Shown: piece after piece, positions 11,764-23,279 of the stretch
Numbering within the stretch: position 1 is the stretch's first letter
How the letters are laid out: every line of letters starts with the position of its first letter
Assembly (NCBI GenBank): GCA_011947345.1
Contig: JAAVTG010001008.1
Coordinates: forward strand, 496,001-560,000
Length of the DNA: 64,000 bases
Direction: 5' to 3'
Source of the DNA: Phytophthora quininea
Taxonomy: Eukaryota; Oomycota; Peronosporomycetes; Peronosporales; Peronosporaceae
Made by a program: the position numbers and the translations under genes
The notes under the pieces: generated by a model
Seen by the model: the letters and a program-made list of their open reading frames with translations, nothing else
What the model was told of the DNA's origin: nothing
The model's database searches: none

Positions 11764-11767
11764 AGGC
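11695..11767 (-). tRNA. tRNA-Phe (GAA), unit 9
   Basis: Identical tRNA; CAGCTGG spacer. Confidence 0.95.
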
Positions 11768-12260
11768 GCCAAAATCAGACACCCCTACTGCTCCGAAATT
11801 TCGCACCACCGCACAGCCTCCCACACGCGCTCGCACGCCGTCCCCACGCGCACAACGTCTACTACGACCATCCATCCTGCTCTCCAGATGCGCTTCGACG
11901 ATCTCCGCATTGACAACAAAACGCTACTGCCTCGTCAACTTCCTCTCCACCTTCGCACGCCACGTGCGCTGCCGCCGCGAGCGAACCTTACGTTGCGGGC
12001 ACAGTCGCCCCAGCCGTCACGGCGCCCTCGCGCGGTCGGTGGCCAGCACTCAGCTCACCGCTGGCGTCGAGCGACGTGGCCAGTCGGGCCCAACAGCAAT
12101 CACGCGCGGCGCCAGGCGGTGGTAGCCAGCTGGTGGTGGCCAGTGTAGGCAGCCCTACCGACCTCGAGAGCGACGTTGACCCGTCACGTCACGCCTAGTA
12201 CACGCAGAACGCCGCGCGCCGCCTCCAAAGGCAATGCGCAGGCAAGGAAGACAGCAAAAA

Positions 12261-12271
12261 TGCCGCGACCC

Positions 12272-12329
<58 letters not shown>

Positions 12330-12333
12330 AGGC
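12261..12333 (-). tRNA. tRNA-Phe (GAA), unit 10
   Basis: Identical tRNA; first of fifteen consecutive CAGCCGG units (10-24). Confidence 0.95.
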
Positions 12334-12826
12334 GCCAAAATCAGACACCCCTACTGCTCCGAAATTTCGCACCACCGCACAGCCTCCCACACGCGCTCGC
12401 ACGCCGTCCCCACGCGCACAACGTCTACTACGACCATCCATCCTGCTCTCCAGATGCGCTTCGACGATCTCCGCATTGACAACAAAACGCTACTGCCTCG
12501 TCAACTTCCTCTCCACCTTCGCACGCCACGTGCGCTGCCGCCGCGAGCGAACCTTACGTTGCGGGCACAGTCGCCCCAGCCGTCACGGCGCCCTCGCGCG
12601 GTCGGTGGCCAGCACTCAGCTCACCGCTGGCGTCGAGCGACGTGGCCAGTCGGGCCCAACAGCAATCACGCGCGGCGCCAGGCGGTGGTAGCCAGCCGGT
12701 GGTGGCCAGTGTAGGCAGCCCTACCGACCTCGAGAGCGACGTTGACCCGTCACGTCACGCCTAGTACACGCAGAACGCCGCGCGCCGCCTCCAAAGGCAA
12801 TGCGCAGGCAAGGAAGACAGCAAAAA

Positions 12827-12837
12827 TGCCGCGACCC

Positions 12838-12895
<58 letters not shown>

Positions 12896-12899
12896 AGGC
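12827..12899 (-). tRNA. tRNA-Phe (GAA), unit 11
   Basis: Identical tRNA; CAGCCGG spacer. Confidence 0.95.
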
Positions 12900-13392
12900 G
12901 CCAAAATCAGACACCCCTACTGCTCCGAAATTTCGCACCACCGCACAGCCTCCCACACGCGCTCGCACGCCGTCCCCACGCGCACAACGTCTACTACGAC
13001 CATCCATCCTGCTCTCCAGATGCGCTTCGACGATCTCCGCATTGACAACAAAACGCTACTGCCTCGTCAACTTCCTCTCCACCTTCGCACGCCACGTGCG
13101 CTGCCGCCGCGAGCGAACCTTACGTTGCGGGCACAGTCGCCCCAGCCGTCACGGCGCCCTCGCGCGGTCGGTGGCCAGCACTCAGCTCACCGCTGGCGTC
13201 GAGCGACGTGGCCAGTCGGGCCCAACAGCAATCACGCGCGGCGCCAGGCGGTGGTAGCCAGCCGGTGGTGGCCAGTGTAGGCAGCCCTACCGACCTCGAG
13301 AGCGACGTTGACCCGTCACGTCACGCCTAGTACACGCAGAACGCCGCGCGCCGCCTCCAAAGGCAATGCGCAGGCAAGGAAGACAGCAAAAA

Positions 13393-13403
13393 TGCCGCGA
13401 CCC

Positions 13404-13461
<58 letters not shown>

Positions 13462-13465
13462 AGGC
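13393..13465 (-). tRNA. tRNA-Phe (GAA), unit 12
   Basis: Identical tRNA; CAGCCGG spacer. Confidence 0.95.
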
Positions 13466-13958
13466 GCCAAAATCAGACACCCCTACTGCTCCGAAATTTC
13501 GCACCACCGCACAGCCTCCCACACGCGCTCGCACGCCGTCCCCACGCGCACAACGTCTACTACGACCATCCATCCTGCTCTCCAGATGCGCTTCGACGAT
13601 CTCCGCATTGACAACAAAACGCTACTGCCTCGTCAACTTCCTCTCCACCTTCGCACGCCACGTGCGCTGCCGCCGCGAGCGAACCTTACGTTGCGGGCAC
13701 AGTCGCCCCAGCCGTCACGGCGCCCTCGCGCGGTCGGTGGCCAGCACTCAGCTCACCGCTGGCGTCGAGCGACGTGGCCAGTCGGGCCCAACAGCAATCA
13801 CGCGCGGCGCCAGGCGGTGGTAGCCAGCCGGTGGTGGCCAGTGTAGGCAGCCCTACCGACCTCGAGAGCGACGTTGACCCGTCACGTCACGCCTAGTACA
13901 CGCAGAACGCCGCGCGCCGCCTCCAAAGGCAATGCGCAGGCAAGGAAGACAGCAAAAA

Positions 13959-13969
13959 TGCCGCGACCC

Positions 13970-14027
<58 letters not shown>

Positions 14028-14031
14028 AGGC
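13959..14031 (-). tRNA. tRNA-Phe (GAA), unit 13
   Basis: Identical tRNA; CAGCCGG spacer. Confidence 0.95.
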
Positions 14032-14524
14032 GCCAAAATCAGACACCCCTACTGCTCCGAAATTTCGCACCACCGCACAGCCTCCCACACGCGCTCGCAC
14101 GCCGTCCCCACGCGCACAACGTCTACTACGACCATCCATCCTGCTCTCCAGATGCGCTTCGACGATCTCCGCATTGACAACAAAACGCTACTGCCTCGTC
14201 AACTTCCTCTCCACCTTCGCACGCCACGTGCGCTGCCGCCGCGAGCGAACCTTACGTTGCGGGCACAGTCGCCCCAGCCGTCACGGCGCCCTCGCGCGGT
14301 CGGTGGCCAGCACTCAGCTCACCGCTGGCGTCGAGCGACGTGGCCAGTCGGGCCCAACAGCAATCACGCGCGGCGCCAGGCGGTGGTAGCCAGCCGGTGG
14401 TGGCCAGTGTAGGCAGCCCTACCGACCTCGAGAGCGACGTTGACCCGTCACGTCACGCCTAGTACACGCAGAACGCCGCGCGCCGCCTCCAAAGGCAATG
14501 CGCAGGCAAGGAAGACAGCAAAAA

Positions 14525-14535
14525 TGCCGCGACCC

Positions 14536-14593
<58 letters not shown>

Positions 14594-14597
14594 AGGC
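14525..14597 (-). tRNA. tRNA-Phe (GAA), unit 14
   Basis: Identical tRNA; five-A upstream variant; CAGCCGG spacer. Confidence 0.95.
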
Positions 14598-15091
14598 GCC
14601 AAAAATCAGACACCCCTACTGCTCCGAAATTTCGCACCACCGCACAGCCTCCCACACGCGCTCGCACGCCGTCCCCACGCGCACAACGTCTACTACGACC
14701 ATCCATCCTGCTCTCCAGATGCGCTTCGACGATCTCCGCATTGACAACAAAACGCTACTGCCTCGTCAACTTCCTCTCCACCTTCGCACGCCACGTGCGC
14801 TGCCGCCGCGAGCGAACCTTACGTTGCGGGCACAGTCGCCCCAGCCGTCACGGCGCCCTCGCGCGGTCGGTGGCCAGCACTCAGCTCACCGCTGGCGTCG
14901 AGCGACGTGGCCAGTCGGGCCCAACAGCAATCACGCGCGGCGCCAGGCGGTGGTAGCCAGCCGGTGGTGGCCAGTGTAGGCAGCCCTACCGACCTCGAGA
15001 GCGACGTTGACCCGTCACGTCACGCCTAGTACACGCAGAACGCCGCGCGCCGCCTCCAAAGGCAATGCGCAGGCAAGGAAGACAGCAAAAA

Positions 15092-15102
15092 TGCCGCGAC
15101 CC

Positions 15103-15160
<58 letters not shown>

Positions 15161-15164
15161 AGGC
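15092..15164 (-). tRNA. tRNA-Phe (GAA), unit 15
   Basis: Identical tRNA; CAGCCGG spacer. Confidence 0.95.
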
Positions 15165-15657
15165 GCCAAAATCAGACACCCCTACTGCTCCGAAATTTCG
15201 CACCACCGCACAGCCTCCCACACGCGCTCGCACGCCGTCCCCACGCGCACAACGTCTACTACGACCATCCATCCTGCTCTCCAGATGCGCTTCGACGATC
15301 TCCGCATTGACAACAAAACGCTACTGCCTCGTCAACTTCCTCTCCACCTTCGCACGCCACGTGCGCTGCCGCCGCGAGCGAACCTTACGTTGCGGGCACA
15401 GTCGCCCCAGCCGTCACGGCGCCCTCGCGCGGTCGGTGGCCAGCACTCAGCTCACCGCTGGCGTCGAGCGACGTGGCCAGTCGGGCCCAACAGCAATCAC
15501 GCGCGGCGCCAGGCGGTGGTAGCCAGCCGGTGGTGGCCAGTGTAGGCAGCCCTACCGACCTCGAGAGCGACGTTGACCCGTCACGTCACGCCTAGTACAC
15601 GCAGAACGCCGCGCGCCGCCTCCAAAGGCAATGCGCAGGCAAGGAAGACAGCAAAAA

Positions 15658-15668
15658 TGCCGCGACCC

Positions 15669-15726
<58 letters not shown>

Positions 15727-15730
15727 AGGC
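15658..15730 (-). tRNA. tRNA-Phe (GAA), unit 16
   Basis: Identical tRNA; CAGCCGG spacer. Confidence 0.95.
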
Positions 15731-16223
15731 GCCAAAATCAGACACCCCTACTGCTCCGAAATTTCGCACCACCGCACAGCCTCCCACACGCGCTCGCACG
15801 CCGTCCCCACGCGCACAACGTCTACTACGACCATCCATCCTGCTCTCCAGATGCGCTTCGACGATCTCCGCATTGACAACAAAACGCTACTGCCTCGTCA
15901 ACTTCCTCTCCACCTTCGCACGCCACGTGCGCTGCCGCCGCGAGCGAACCTTACGTTGCGGGCACAGTCGCCCCAGCCGTCACGGCGCCCTCGCGCGGTC
16001 GGTGGCCAGCACTCAGCTCACCGCTGGCGTCGAGCGACGTGGCCAGTCGGGCCCAACAGCAATCACGCGCGGCGCCAGGCGGTGGTAGCCAGCCGGTGGT
16101 GGCCAGTGTAGGCAGCCCTACCGACCTCGAGAGCGACGTTGACCCGTCACGTCACGCCTAGTACACGCAGAACGCCGCGCGCCGCCTCCAAAGGCAATGC
16201 GCAGGCAAGGAAGACAGCAAAAA

Positions 16224-16234
16224 TGCCGCGACCC

Positions 16235-16292
<58 letters not shown>

Positions 16293-16296
16293 AGGC
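16224..16296 (-). tRNA. tRNA-Phe (GAA), unit 17
   Basis: Identical tRNA; CAGCCGG spacer. Confidence 0.95.
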
Positions 16297-16789
16297 GCCA
16301 AAATCAGACACCCCTACTGCTCCGAAATTTCGCACCACCGCACAGCCTCCCACACGCGCTCGCACGCCGTCCCCACGCGCACAACGTCTACTACGACCAT
16401 CCATCCTGCTCTCCAGATGCGCTTCGACGATCTCCGCATTGACAACAAAACGCTACTGCCTCGTCAACTTCCTCTCCACCTTCGCACGCCACGTGCGCTG
16501 CCGCCGCGAGCGAACCTTACGTTGCGGGCACAGTCGCCCCAGCCGTCACGGCGCCCTCGCGCGGTCGGTGGCCAGCACTCAGCTCACCGCTGGCGTCGAG
16601 CGACGTGGCCAGTCGGGCCCAACAGCAATCACGCGCGGCGCCAGGCGGTGGTAGCCAGCCGGTGGTGGCCAGTGTAGGCAGCCCTACCGACCTCGAGAGC
16701 GACGTTGACCCGTCACGTCACGCCTAGTACACGCAGAACGCCGCGCGCCGCCTCCAAAGGCAATGCGCAGGCAAGGAAGACAGCAAAAA

Positions 16790-16800
16790 TGCCGCGACCC

Positions 16801-16858
<58 letters not shown>

Positions 16859-16862
16859 AGGC
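16790..16862 (-). tRNA. tRNA-Phe (GAA), unit 18
   Basis: Identical tRNA; CAGCCGG spacer. Confidence 0.95.
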
Positions 16863-17355
16863 GCCAAAATCAGACACCCCTACTGCTCCGAAATTTCGCA
16901 CCACCGCACAGCCTCCCACACGCGCTCGCACGCCGTCCCCACGCGCACAACGTCTACTACGACCATCCATCCTGCTCTCCAGATGCGCTTCGACGATCTC
17001 CGCATTGACAACAAAACGCTACTGCCTCGTCAACTTCCTCTCCACCTTCGCACGCCACGTGCGCTGCCGCCGCGAGCGAACCTTACGTTGCGGGCACAGT
17101 CGCCCCAGCCGTCACGGCGCCCTCGCGCGGTCGGTGGCCAGCACTCAGCTCACCGCTGGCGTCGAGCGACGTGGCCAGTCGGGCCCAACAGCAATCACGC
17201 GCGGCGCCAGGCGGTGGTAGCCAGCCGGTGGTGGCCAGTGTAGGCAGCCCTACCGACCTCGAGAGCGACGTTGACCCGTCACGTCACGCCTAGTACACGC
17301 AGAACGCCGCGCGCCGCCTCCAAAGGCAATGCGCAGGCAAGGAAGACAGCAAAAA

Positions 17356-17366
17356 TGCCGCGACCC

Positions 17367-17424
<58 letters not shown>

Positions 17425-17428
17425 AGGC
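17356..17428 (-). tRNA. tRNA-Phe (GAA), unit 19
   Basis: Identical tRNA; CAGCCGG spacer. Confidence 0.95.
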
Positions 17429-17921
17429 GCCAAAATCAGACACCCCTACTGCTCCGAAATTTCGCACCACCGCACAGCCTCCCACACGCGCTCGCACGCC
17501 GTCCCCACGCGCACAACGTCTACTACGACCATCCATCCTGCTCTCCAGATGCGCTTCGACGATCTCCGCATTGACAACAAAACGCTACTGCCTCGTCAAC
17601 TTCCTCTCCACCTTCGCACGCCACGTGCGCTGCCGCCGCGAGCGAACCTTACGTTGCGGGCACAGTCGCCCCAGCCGTCACGGCGCCCTCGCGCGGTCGG
17701 TGGCCAGCACTCAGCTCACCGCTGGCGTCGAGCGACGTGGCCAGTCGGGCCCAACAGCAATCACGCGCGGCGCCAGGCGGTGGTAGCCAGCCGGTGGTGG
17801 CCAGTGTAGGCAGCCCTACCGACCTCGAGAGCGACGTTGACCCGTCACGTCACGCCTAGTACACGCAGAACGCCGCGCGCCGCCTCCAAAGGCAATGCGC
17901 AGGCAAGGAAGACAGCAAAAA

Positions 17922-17932
17922 TGCCGCGACCC

Positions 17933-17990
<58 letters not shown>

Positions 17991-17994
17991 AGGC
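17922..17994 (-). tRNA. tRNA-Phe (GAA), unit 20
   Basis: Identical tRNA; CAGCCGG spacer. Confidence 0.95.
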
Positions 17995-18487
17995 GCCAAA
18001 ATCAGACACCCCTACTGCTCCGAAATTTCGCACCACCGCACAGCCTCCCACACGCGCTCGCACGCCGTCCCCACGCGCACAACGTCTACTACGACCATCC
18101 ATCCTGCTCTCCAGATGCGCTTCGACGATCTCCGCATTGACAACAAAACGCTACTGCCTCGTCAACTTCCTCTCCACCTTCGCACGCCACGTGCGCTGCC
18201 GCCGCGAGCGAACCTTACGTTGCGGGCACAGTCGCCCCAGCCGTCACGGCGCCCTCGCGCGGTCGGTGGCCAGCACTCAGCTCACCGCTGGCGTCGAGCG
18301 ACGTGGCCAGTCGGGCCCAACAGCAATCACGCGCGGCGCCAGGCGGTGGTAGCCAGCCGGTGGTGGCCAGTGTAGGCAGCCCTACCGACCTCGAGAGCGA
18401 CGTTGACCCGTCACGTCACGCCTAGTACACGCAGAACGCCGCGCGCCGCCTCCAAAGGCAATGCGCAGGCAAGGAAGACAGCAAAAA

Positions 18488-18498
18488 TGCCGCGACCC

Positions 18499-18556
<58 letters not shown>

Positions 18557-18560
18557 AGGC
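18488..18560 (-). tRNA. tRNA-Phe (GAA), unit 21
   Basis: Identical tRNA; five-C upstream variant, shared only with unit 2. Confidence 0.95.
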
Positions 18561-19054
18561 GCCAAAATCAGACACCCCCTACTGCTCCGAAATTTCGCAC
18601 CACCGCACAGCCTCCCACACGCGCTCGCACGCCGTCCCCACGCGCACAACGTCTACTACGACCATCCATCCTGCTCTCCAGATGCGCTTCGACGATCTCC
18701 GCATTGACAACAAAACGCTACTGCCTCGTCAACTTCCTCTCCACCTTCGCACGCCACGTGCGCTGCCGCCGCGAGCGAACCTTACGTTGCGGGCACAGTC
18801 GCCCCAGCCGTCACGGCGCCCTCGCGCGGTCGGTGGCCAGCACTCAGCTCACCGCTGGCGTCGAGCGACGTGGCCAGTCGGGCCCAACAGCAATCACGCG
18901 CGGCGCCAGGCGGTGGTAGCCAGCCGGTGGTGGCCAGTGTAGGCAGCCCTACCGACCTCGAGAGCGACGTTGACCCGTCACGTCACGCCTAGTACACGCA
19001 GAACGCCGCGCGCCGCCTCCAAAGGCAATGCGCAGGCAAGGAAGACAGCAAAAA

Positions 19055-19065
19055 TGCCGCGACCC

Positions 19066-19123
<58 letters not shown>

Positions 19124-19127
19124 AGGC
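19055..19127 (-). tRNA. tRNA-Phe (GAA), unit 22
   Basis: Identical tRNA; five-A upstream variant. Confidence 0.95.
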
Positions 19128-19620
19128 GCCAAAAATCAGACACCCCTACTGCTCCGAAATTTCGCACCACCGCACAGCCTCCCACACGCGCTCGCACGCC
19201 GTCCCCACGCGCACAACGTCTACTACGACCATCCATCCTGCTCTCCAGATGCGCTTCGACGATCTCCGCATTGACAACAAAACGCTACTGCCTCGTCAAC
19301 TTCCTCTCCACCTTCGCACGCCACGTGCGCTGCCGCCGCGAGCGAACCTTACGTTGCGGGCACAGTCGCCCCAGCCGTCACGGCGCCCTCGCGCGGTCGG
19401 TGGCCAGCACTCAGCTCACCGCTGGCGTCGAGCGACGTGGCCAGTCGGGCCCAACAGCAATCACGCGCGGCGCCAGGCGGTGGTAGCCAGCCGGTGGTGG
19501 CCAGTGTAGGCAGCCCTACCGACCTCGAGAGCGACGTTGACCCGTCACGTCACGCCTAGTACACGCAGAACGCCGCGCGCCGCCTCCAAAGGCAATGCGC
19601 AGGCAAGGAAGACAGCAAAA

Positions 19621-19631
19621 TGCCGCGACCC

Positions 19632-19689
<58 letters not shown>

Positions 19690-19693
19690 AGGC
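19621..19693 (-). tRNA. tRNA-Phe (GAA), unit 23
   Basis: Identical tRNA, but only four T follow A73, the shortest terminator in the array. Confidence 0.95.
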
Positions 19694-20186
19694 GCCAAAA
19701 TCAGACACCCCTACTGCTCCGAAATTTCGCACCACCGCACAGCCTCCCACACGCGCTCGCACGCCGTCCCCACGCGCACAACGTCTACTACGACCATCCA
19801 TCCTGCTCTCCAGATGCGCTTCGACGATCTCCGCATTGACAACAAAACGCTACTGCCTCGTCAACTTCCTCTCCACCTTCGCACGCCACGTGCGCTGCCG
19901 CCGCGAGCGAACCTTACGTTGCGGGCACAGTCGCCCCAGCCGTCACGGCGCCCTCGCGCGGTCGGTGGCCAGCACTCAGCTCACCGCTGGCGTCGAGCGA
20001 CGTGGCCAGTCGGGCCCAACAGCAATCACGCGCGGCGCCAGGCGGTGGTAGCCAGCCGGTGGTGGCCAGTGTAGGCAGCCCTACCGACCTCGAGAGCGAC
20101 GTTGACCCGTCACGTCACGCCTAGTACACGCAGAACGCCGCGCGCCGCCTCCAAAGGCAATGCGCAGGCAAGGAAGACAGCAAAAA

Positions 20187-20197
20187 TGCCGCGACCC

Positions 20198-20255
<58 letters not shown>

Positions 20256-20259
20256 AGGC
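20187..20259 (-). tRNA. tRNA-Phe (GAA), unit 24
   Basis: Identical tRNA; last of the long CAGCCGG block. Confidence 0.95.
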
Positions 20260-20752
20260 GCCAAAATCAGACACCCCTACTGCTCCGAAATTTCGCACCA
20301 CCGCACAGCCTCCCACACGCGCTCGCACGCCGTCCCCACGCGCACAACGTCTACTACGACCATCCATCCTGCTCTCCAGATGCGCTTCGACGATCTCCGC
20401 ATTGACAACAAAACGCTACTGCCTCGTCAACTTCCTCTCCACCTTCGCACGCCACGTGCGCTGCCGCCGCGAGCGAACCTTACGTTGCGGGCACAGTCGC
20501 CCCAGCCGTCACGGCGCCCTCGCGCGGTCGGTGGCCAGCACTCAGCTCACCGCTGGCGTCGAGCGACGTGGCCAGTCGGGCCCAACAGCAATCACGCGCG
20601 GCGCCAGGCGGTGGTAGCCAGCCGGTGGTGGCCAGTGTAGGCAGCCCTACCGACCTCGAGAGCGACGTTGACCCGTCACGTCACGCCTAGTACACGCAGA
20701 ACGCCGCGCGCCGCCTCCAAAGGCAATGCGCAGGCAAGGAAGACAGCAAAAA

Positions 20753-20763
20753 TGCCGCGACCC

Positions 20764-20821
<58 letters not shown>

Positions 20822-20825
20822 AGGC
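20753..20825 (-). tRNA. tRNA-Phe (GAA), unit 25
   Basis: Identical tRNA; five-A upstream variant; CAGCTGG spacer, the same combination as unit 6. Confidence 0.95.
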
Positions 20826-21319
20826 GCCAAAAATCAGACACCCCTACTGCTCCGAAATTTCGCACCACCGCACAGCCTCCCACACGCGCTCGCACGCCGT
20901 CCCCACGCGCACAACGTCTACTACGACCATCCATCCTGCTCTCCAGATGCGCTTCGACGATCTCCGCATTGACAACAAAACGCTACTGCCTCGTCAACTT
21001 CCTCTCCACCTTCGCACGCCACGTGCGCTGCCGCCGCGAGCGAACCTTACGTTGCGGGCACAGTCGCCCCAGCCGTCACGGCGCCCTCGCGCGGTCGGTG
21101 GCCAGCACTCAGCTCACCGCTGGCGTCGAGCGACGTGGCCAGTCGGGCCCAACAGCAATCACGCGCGGCGCCAGGCGGTGGTAGCCAGCTGGTGGTGGCC
21201 AGTGTAGGCAGCCCTACCGACCTCGAGAGCGACGTTGACCCGTCACGTCACGCCTAGTACACGCAGAACGCCGCGCGCCGCCTCCAAAGGCAATGCGCAG
21301 GCAAGGAAGACAGCAAAAA

Positions 21320-21330
21320 TGCCGCGACCC

Positions 21331-21388
<58 letters not shown>

Positions 21389-21392
21389 AGGC
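21320..21392 (-). tRNA. tRNA-Phe (GAA), unit 26
   Basis: Identical tRNA; CAGCTGG spacer. Units 25-26 repeat the pattern of units 6-7. Confidence 0.95.
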
Positions 21393-21885
21393 GCCAAAAT
21401 CAGACACCCCTACTGCTCCGAAATTTCGCACCACCGCACAGCCTCCCACACGCGCTCGCACGCCGTCCCCACGCGCACAACGTCTACTACGACCATCCAT
21501 CCTGCTCTCCAGATGCGCTTCGACGATCTCCGCATTGACAACAAAACGCTACTGCCTCGTCAACTTCCTCTCCACCTTCGCACGCCACGTGCGCTGCCGC
21601 CGCGAGCGAACCTTACGTTGCGGGCACAGTCGCCCCAGCCGTCACGGCGCCCTCGCGCGGTCGGTGGCCAGCACTCAGCTCACCGCTGGCGTCGAGCGAC
21701 GTGGCCAGTCGGGCCCAACAGCAATCACGCGCGGCGCCAGGCGGTGGTAGCCAGCTGGTGGTGGCCAGTGTAGGCAGCCCTACCGACCTCGAGAGCGACG
21801 TTGACCCGTCACGTCACGCCTAGTACACGCAGAACGCCGCGCGCCGCCTCCAAAGGCAATGCGCAGGCAAGGAAGACAGCAAAAA

Positions 21886-21896
21886 TGCCGCGACCC

Positions 21897-21954
<58 letters not shown>

Positions 21955-21958
21955 AGGC
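21886..21958 (-). tRNA. tRNA-Phe (GAA), unit 27
   Basis: Identical tRNA; five-A upstream variant; CAGCCGG spacer. Confidence 0.95.
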
Positions 21959-22452
21959 GCCAAAAATCAGACACCCCTACTGCTCCGAAATTTCGCACCA
22001 CCGCACAGCCTCCCACACGCGCTCGCACGCCGTCCCCACGCGCACAACGTCTACTACGACCATCCATCCTGCTCTCCAGATGCGCTTCGACGATCTCCGC
22101 ATTGACAACAAAACGCTACTGCCTCGTCAACTTCCTCTCCACCTTCGCACGCCACGTGCGCTGCCGCCGCGAGCGAACCTTACGTTGCGGGCACAGTCGC
22201 CCCAGCCGTCACGGCGCCCTCGCGCGGTCGGTGGCCAGCACTCAGCTCACCGCTGGCGTCGAGCGACGTGGCCAGTCGGGCCCAACAGCAATCACGCGCG
22301 GCGCCAGGCGGTGGTAGCCAGCCGGTGGTGGCCAGTGTAGGCAGCCCTACCGACCTCGAGAGCGACGTTGACCCGTCACGTCACGCCTAGTACACGCAGA
22401 ACGCCGCGCGCCGCCTCCAAAGGCAATGCGCAGGCAAGGAAGACAGCAAAAA

Positions 22453-22463
22453 TGCCGCGACCC

Positions 22464-22521
<58 letters not shown>

Positions 22522-22525
22522 AGGC
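22453..22525 (-). tRNA. tRNA-Phe (GAA), unit 28
   Basis: Identical tRNA; five-A upstream variant; CAGCCGG spacer. Confidence 0.95.
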
Positions 22526-23019
22526 GCCAAAAATCAGACACCCCTACTGCTCCGAAATTTCGCACCACCGCACAGCCTCCCACACGCGCTCGCACGCCGT
22601 CCCCACGCGCACAACGTCTACTACGACCATCCATCCTGCTCTCCAGATGCGCTTCGACGATCTCCGCATTGACAACAAAACGCTACTGCCTCGTCAACTT
22701 CCTCTCCACCTTCGCACGCCACGTGCGCTGCCGCCGCGAGCGAACCTTACGTTGCGGGCACAGTCGCCCCAGCCGTCACGGCGCCCTCGCGCGGTCGGTG
22801 GCCAGCACTCAGCTCACCGCTGGCGTCGAGCGACGTGGCCAGTCGGGCCCAACAGCAATCACGCGCGGCGCCAGGCGGTGGTAGCCAGCCGGTGGTGGCC
22901 AGTGTAGGCAGCCCTACCGACCTCGAGAGCGACGTTGACCCGTCACGTCACGCCTAGTACACGCAGAACGCCGCGCGCCGCCTCCAAAGGCAATGCGCAG
23001 GCAAGGAAGACAGCAAAAA

Positions 23020-23030
23020 TGCCGCGACCC

Positions 23031-23088
<58 letters not shown>

Positions 23089-23092
23089 AGGC
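23020..23092 (-). tRNA. tRNA-Phe (GAA), unit 29 (truncated unit)
   Basis: Identical tRNA, but the unit is cut at 23267, 175 bp upstream of the tRNA 5' end. A unique A-to-T change sits near 23241. Confidence 0.95.
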
Positions 23093-23279
23093 GCCAAAAT
23101 CAGACACCCCTACTGCTCCGAAATTTCGCACCACCGCACAGCCTCCCACACGCGCTCGCACGCCGTCCCCACGCGCACAACGTCTACTACGACCATCCAT
23201 CCTGCTCTCCAGATGCGCTTCGACGATCTCCGCATTGACATCAAAACGCTACTGCCTCGTCAACTTCACGAGTTTTAGC

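Larger units (their letters stand above)
7111..23267 (-). repeat. Tandem array of 29 tRNA-Phe units, period 566 bp
   Basis: The unit runs from ACGCAGAAC to GCCTAGTAC on the plus strand and is repeated head to tail 28.6 times; tRNA-to-tRNA spacings are 565-567 bp except the first (561). Each unit holds one tRNA-Phe on the minus strand and a G+C-rich, non-coding spacer of about 490 bp. Units differ at very few sites: CAGCTGG versus CAGCCGG in the spacer (first form in units 1, 4-7, 9, 25 and 26); AAAA versus AAAAA just upstream of the tRNA (five A in units 6, 14, 22, 25, 27, 28); CCCC versus CCCCC (five C in units 2 and 21). Such near-identity implies recent amplification or homogenisation. The array is cut at 23267 in mid-spacer. 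Confidence 0.97.

Noticed and set aside
7143..23238. Dozens of repeated 71-152 codon frames across the tRNA array, such as those reading RDPGSNQGPSDLQSDALPT on the plus strand and IAQLGERQTEDLKVPGSIPG on the minus strand
   Set aside because: They run through the tRNA gene on either strand. These peptides are the usual spurious translations of a tRNA and its complement; frames shift freely between units.
7111..23267. CRISPR-like or satellite interpretation of the array
   Set aside because: The unit is 566 bp with a tRNA cloverleaf, Pol III boxes and terminator; there are no short repeats with unique spacers.
7111..23267. tRNA-derived SINE family
   Set aside because: Copies are strictly head to tail with no poly(A) tails or target-site duplications, and the cloverleaf is nearly complete.
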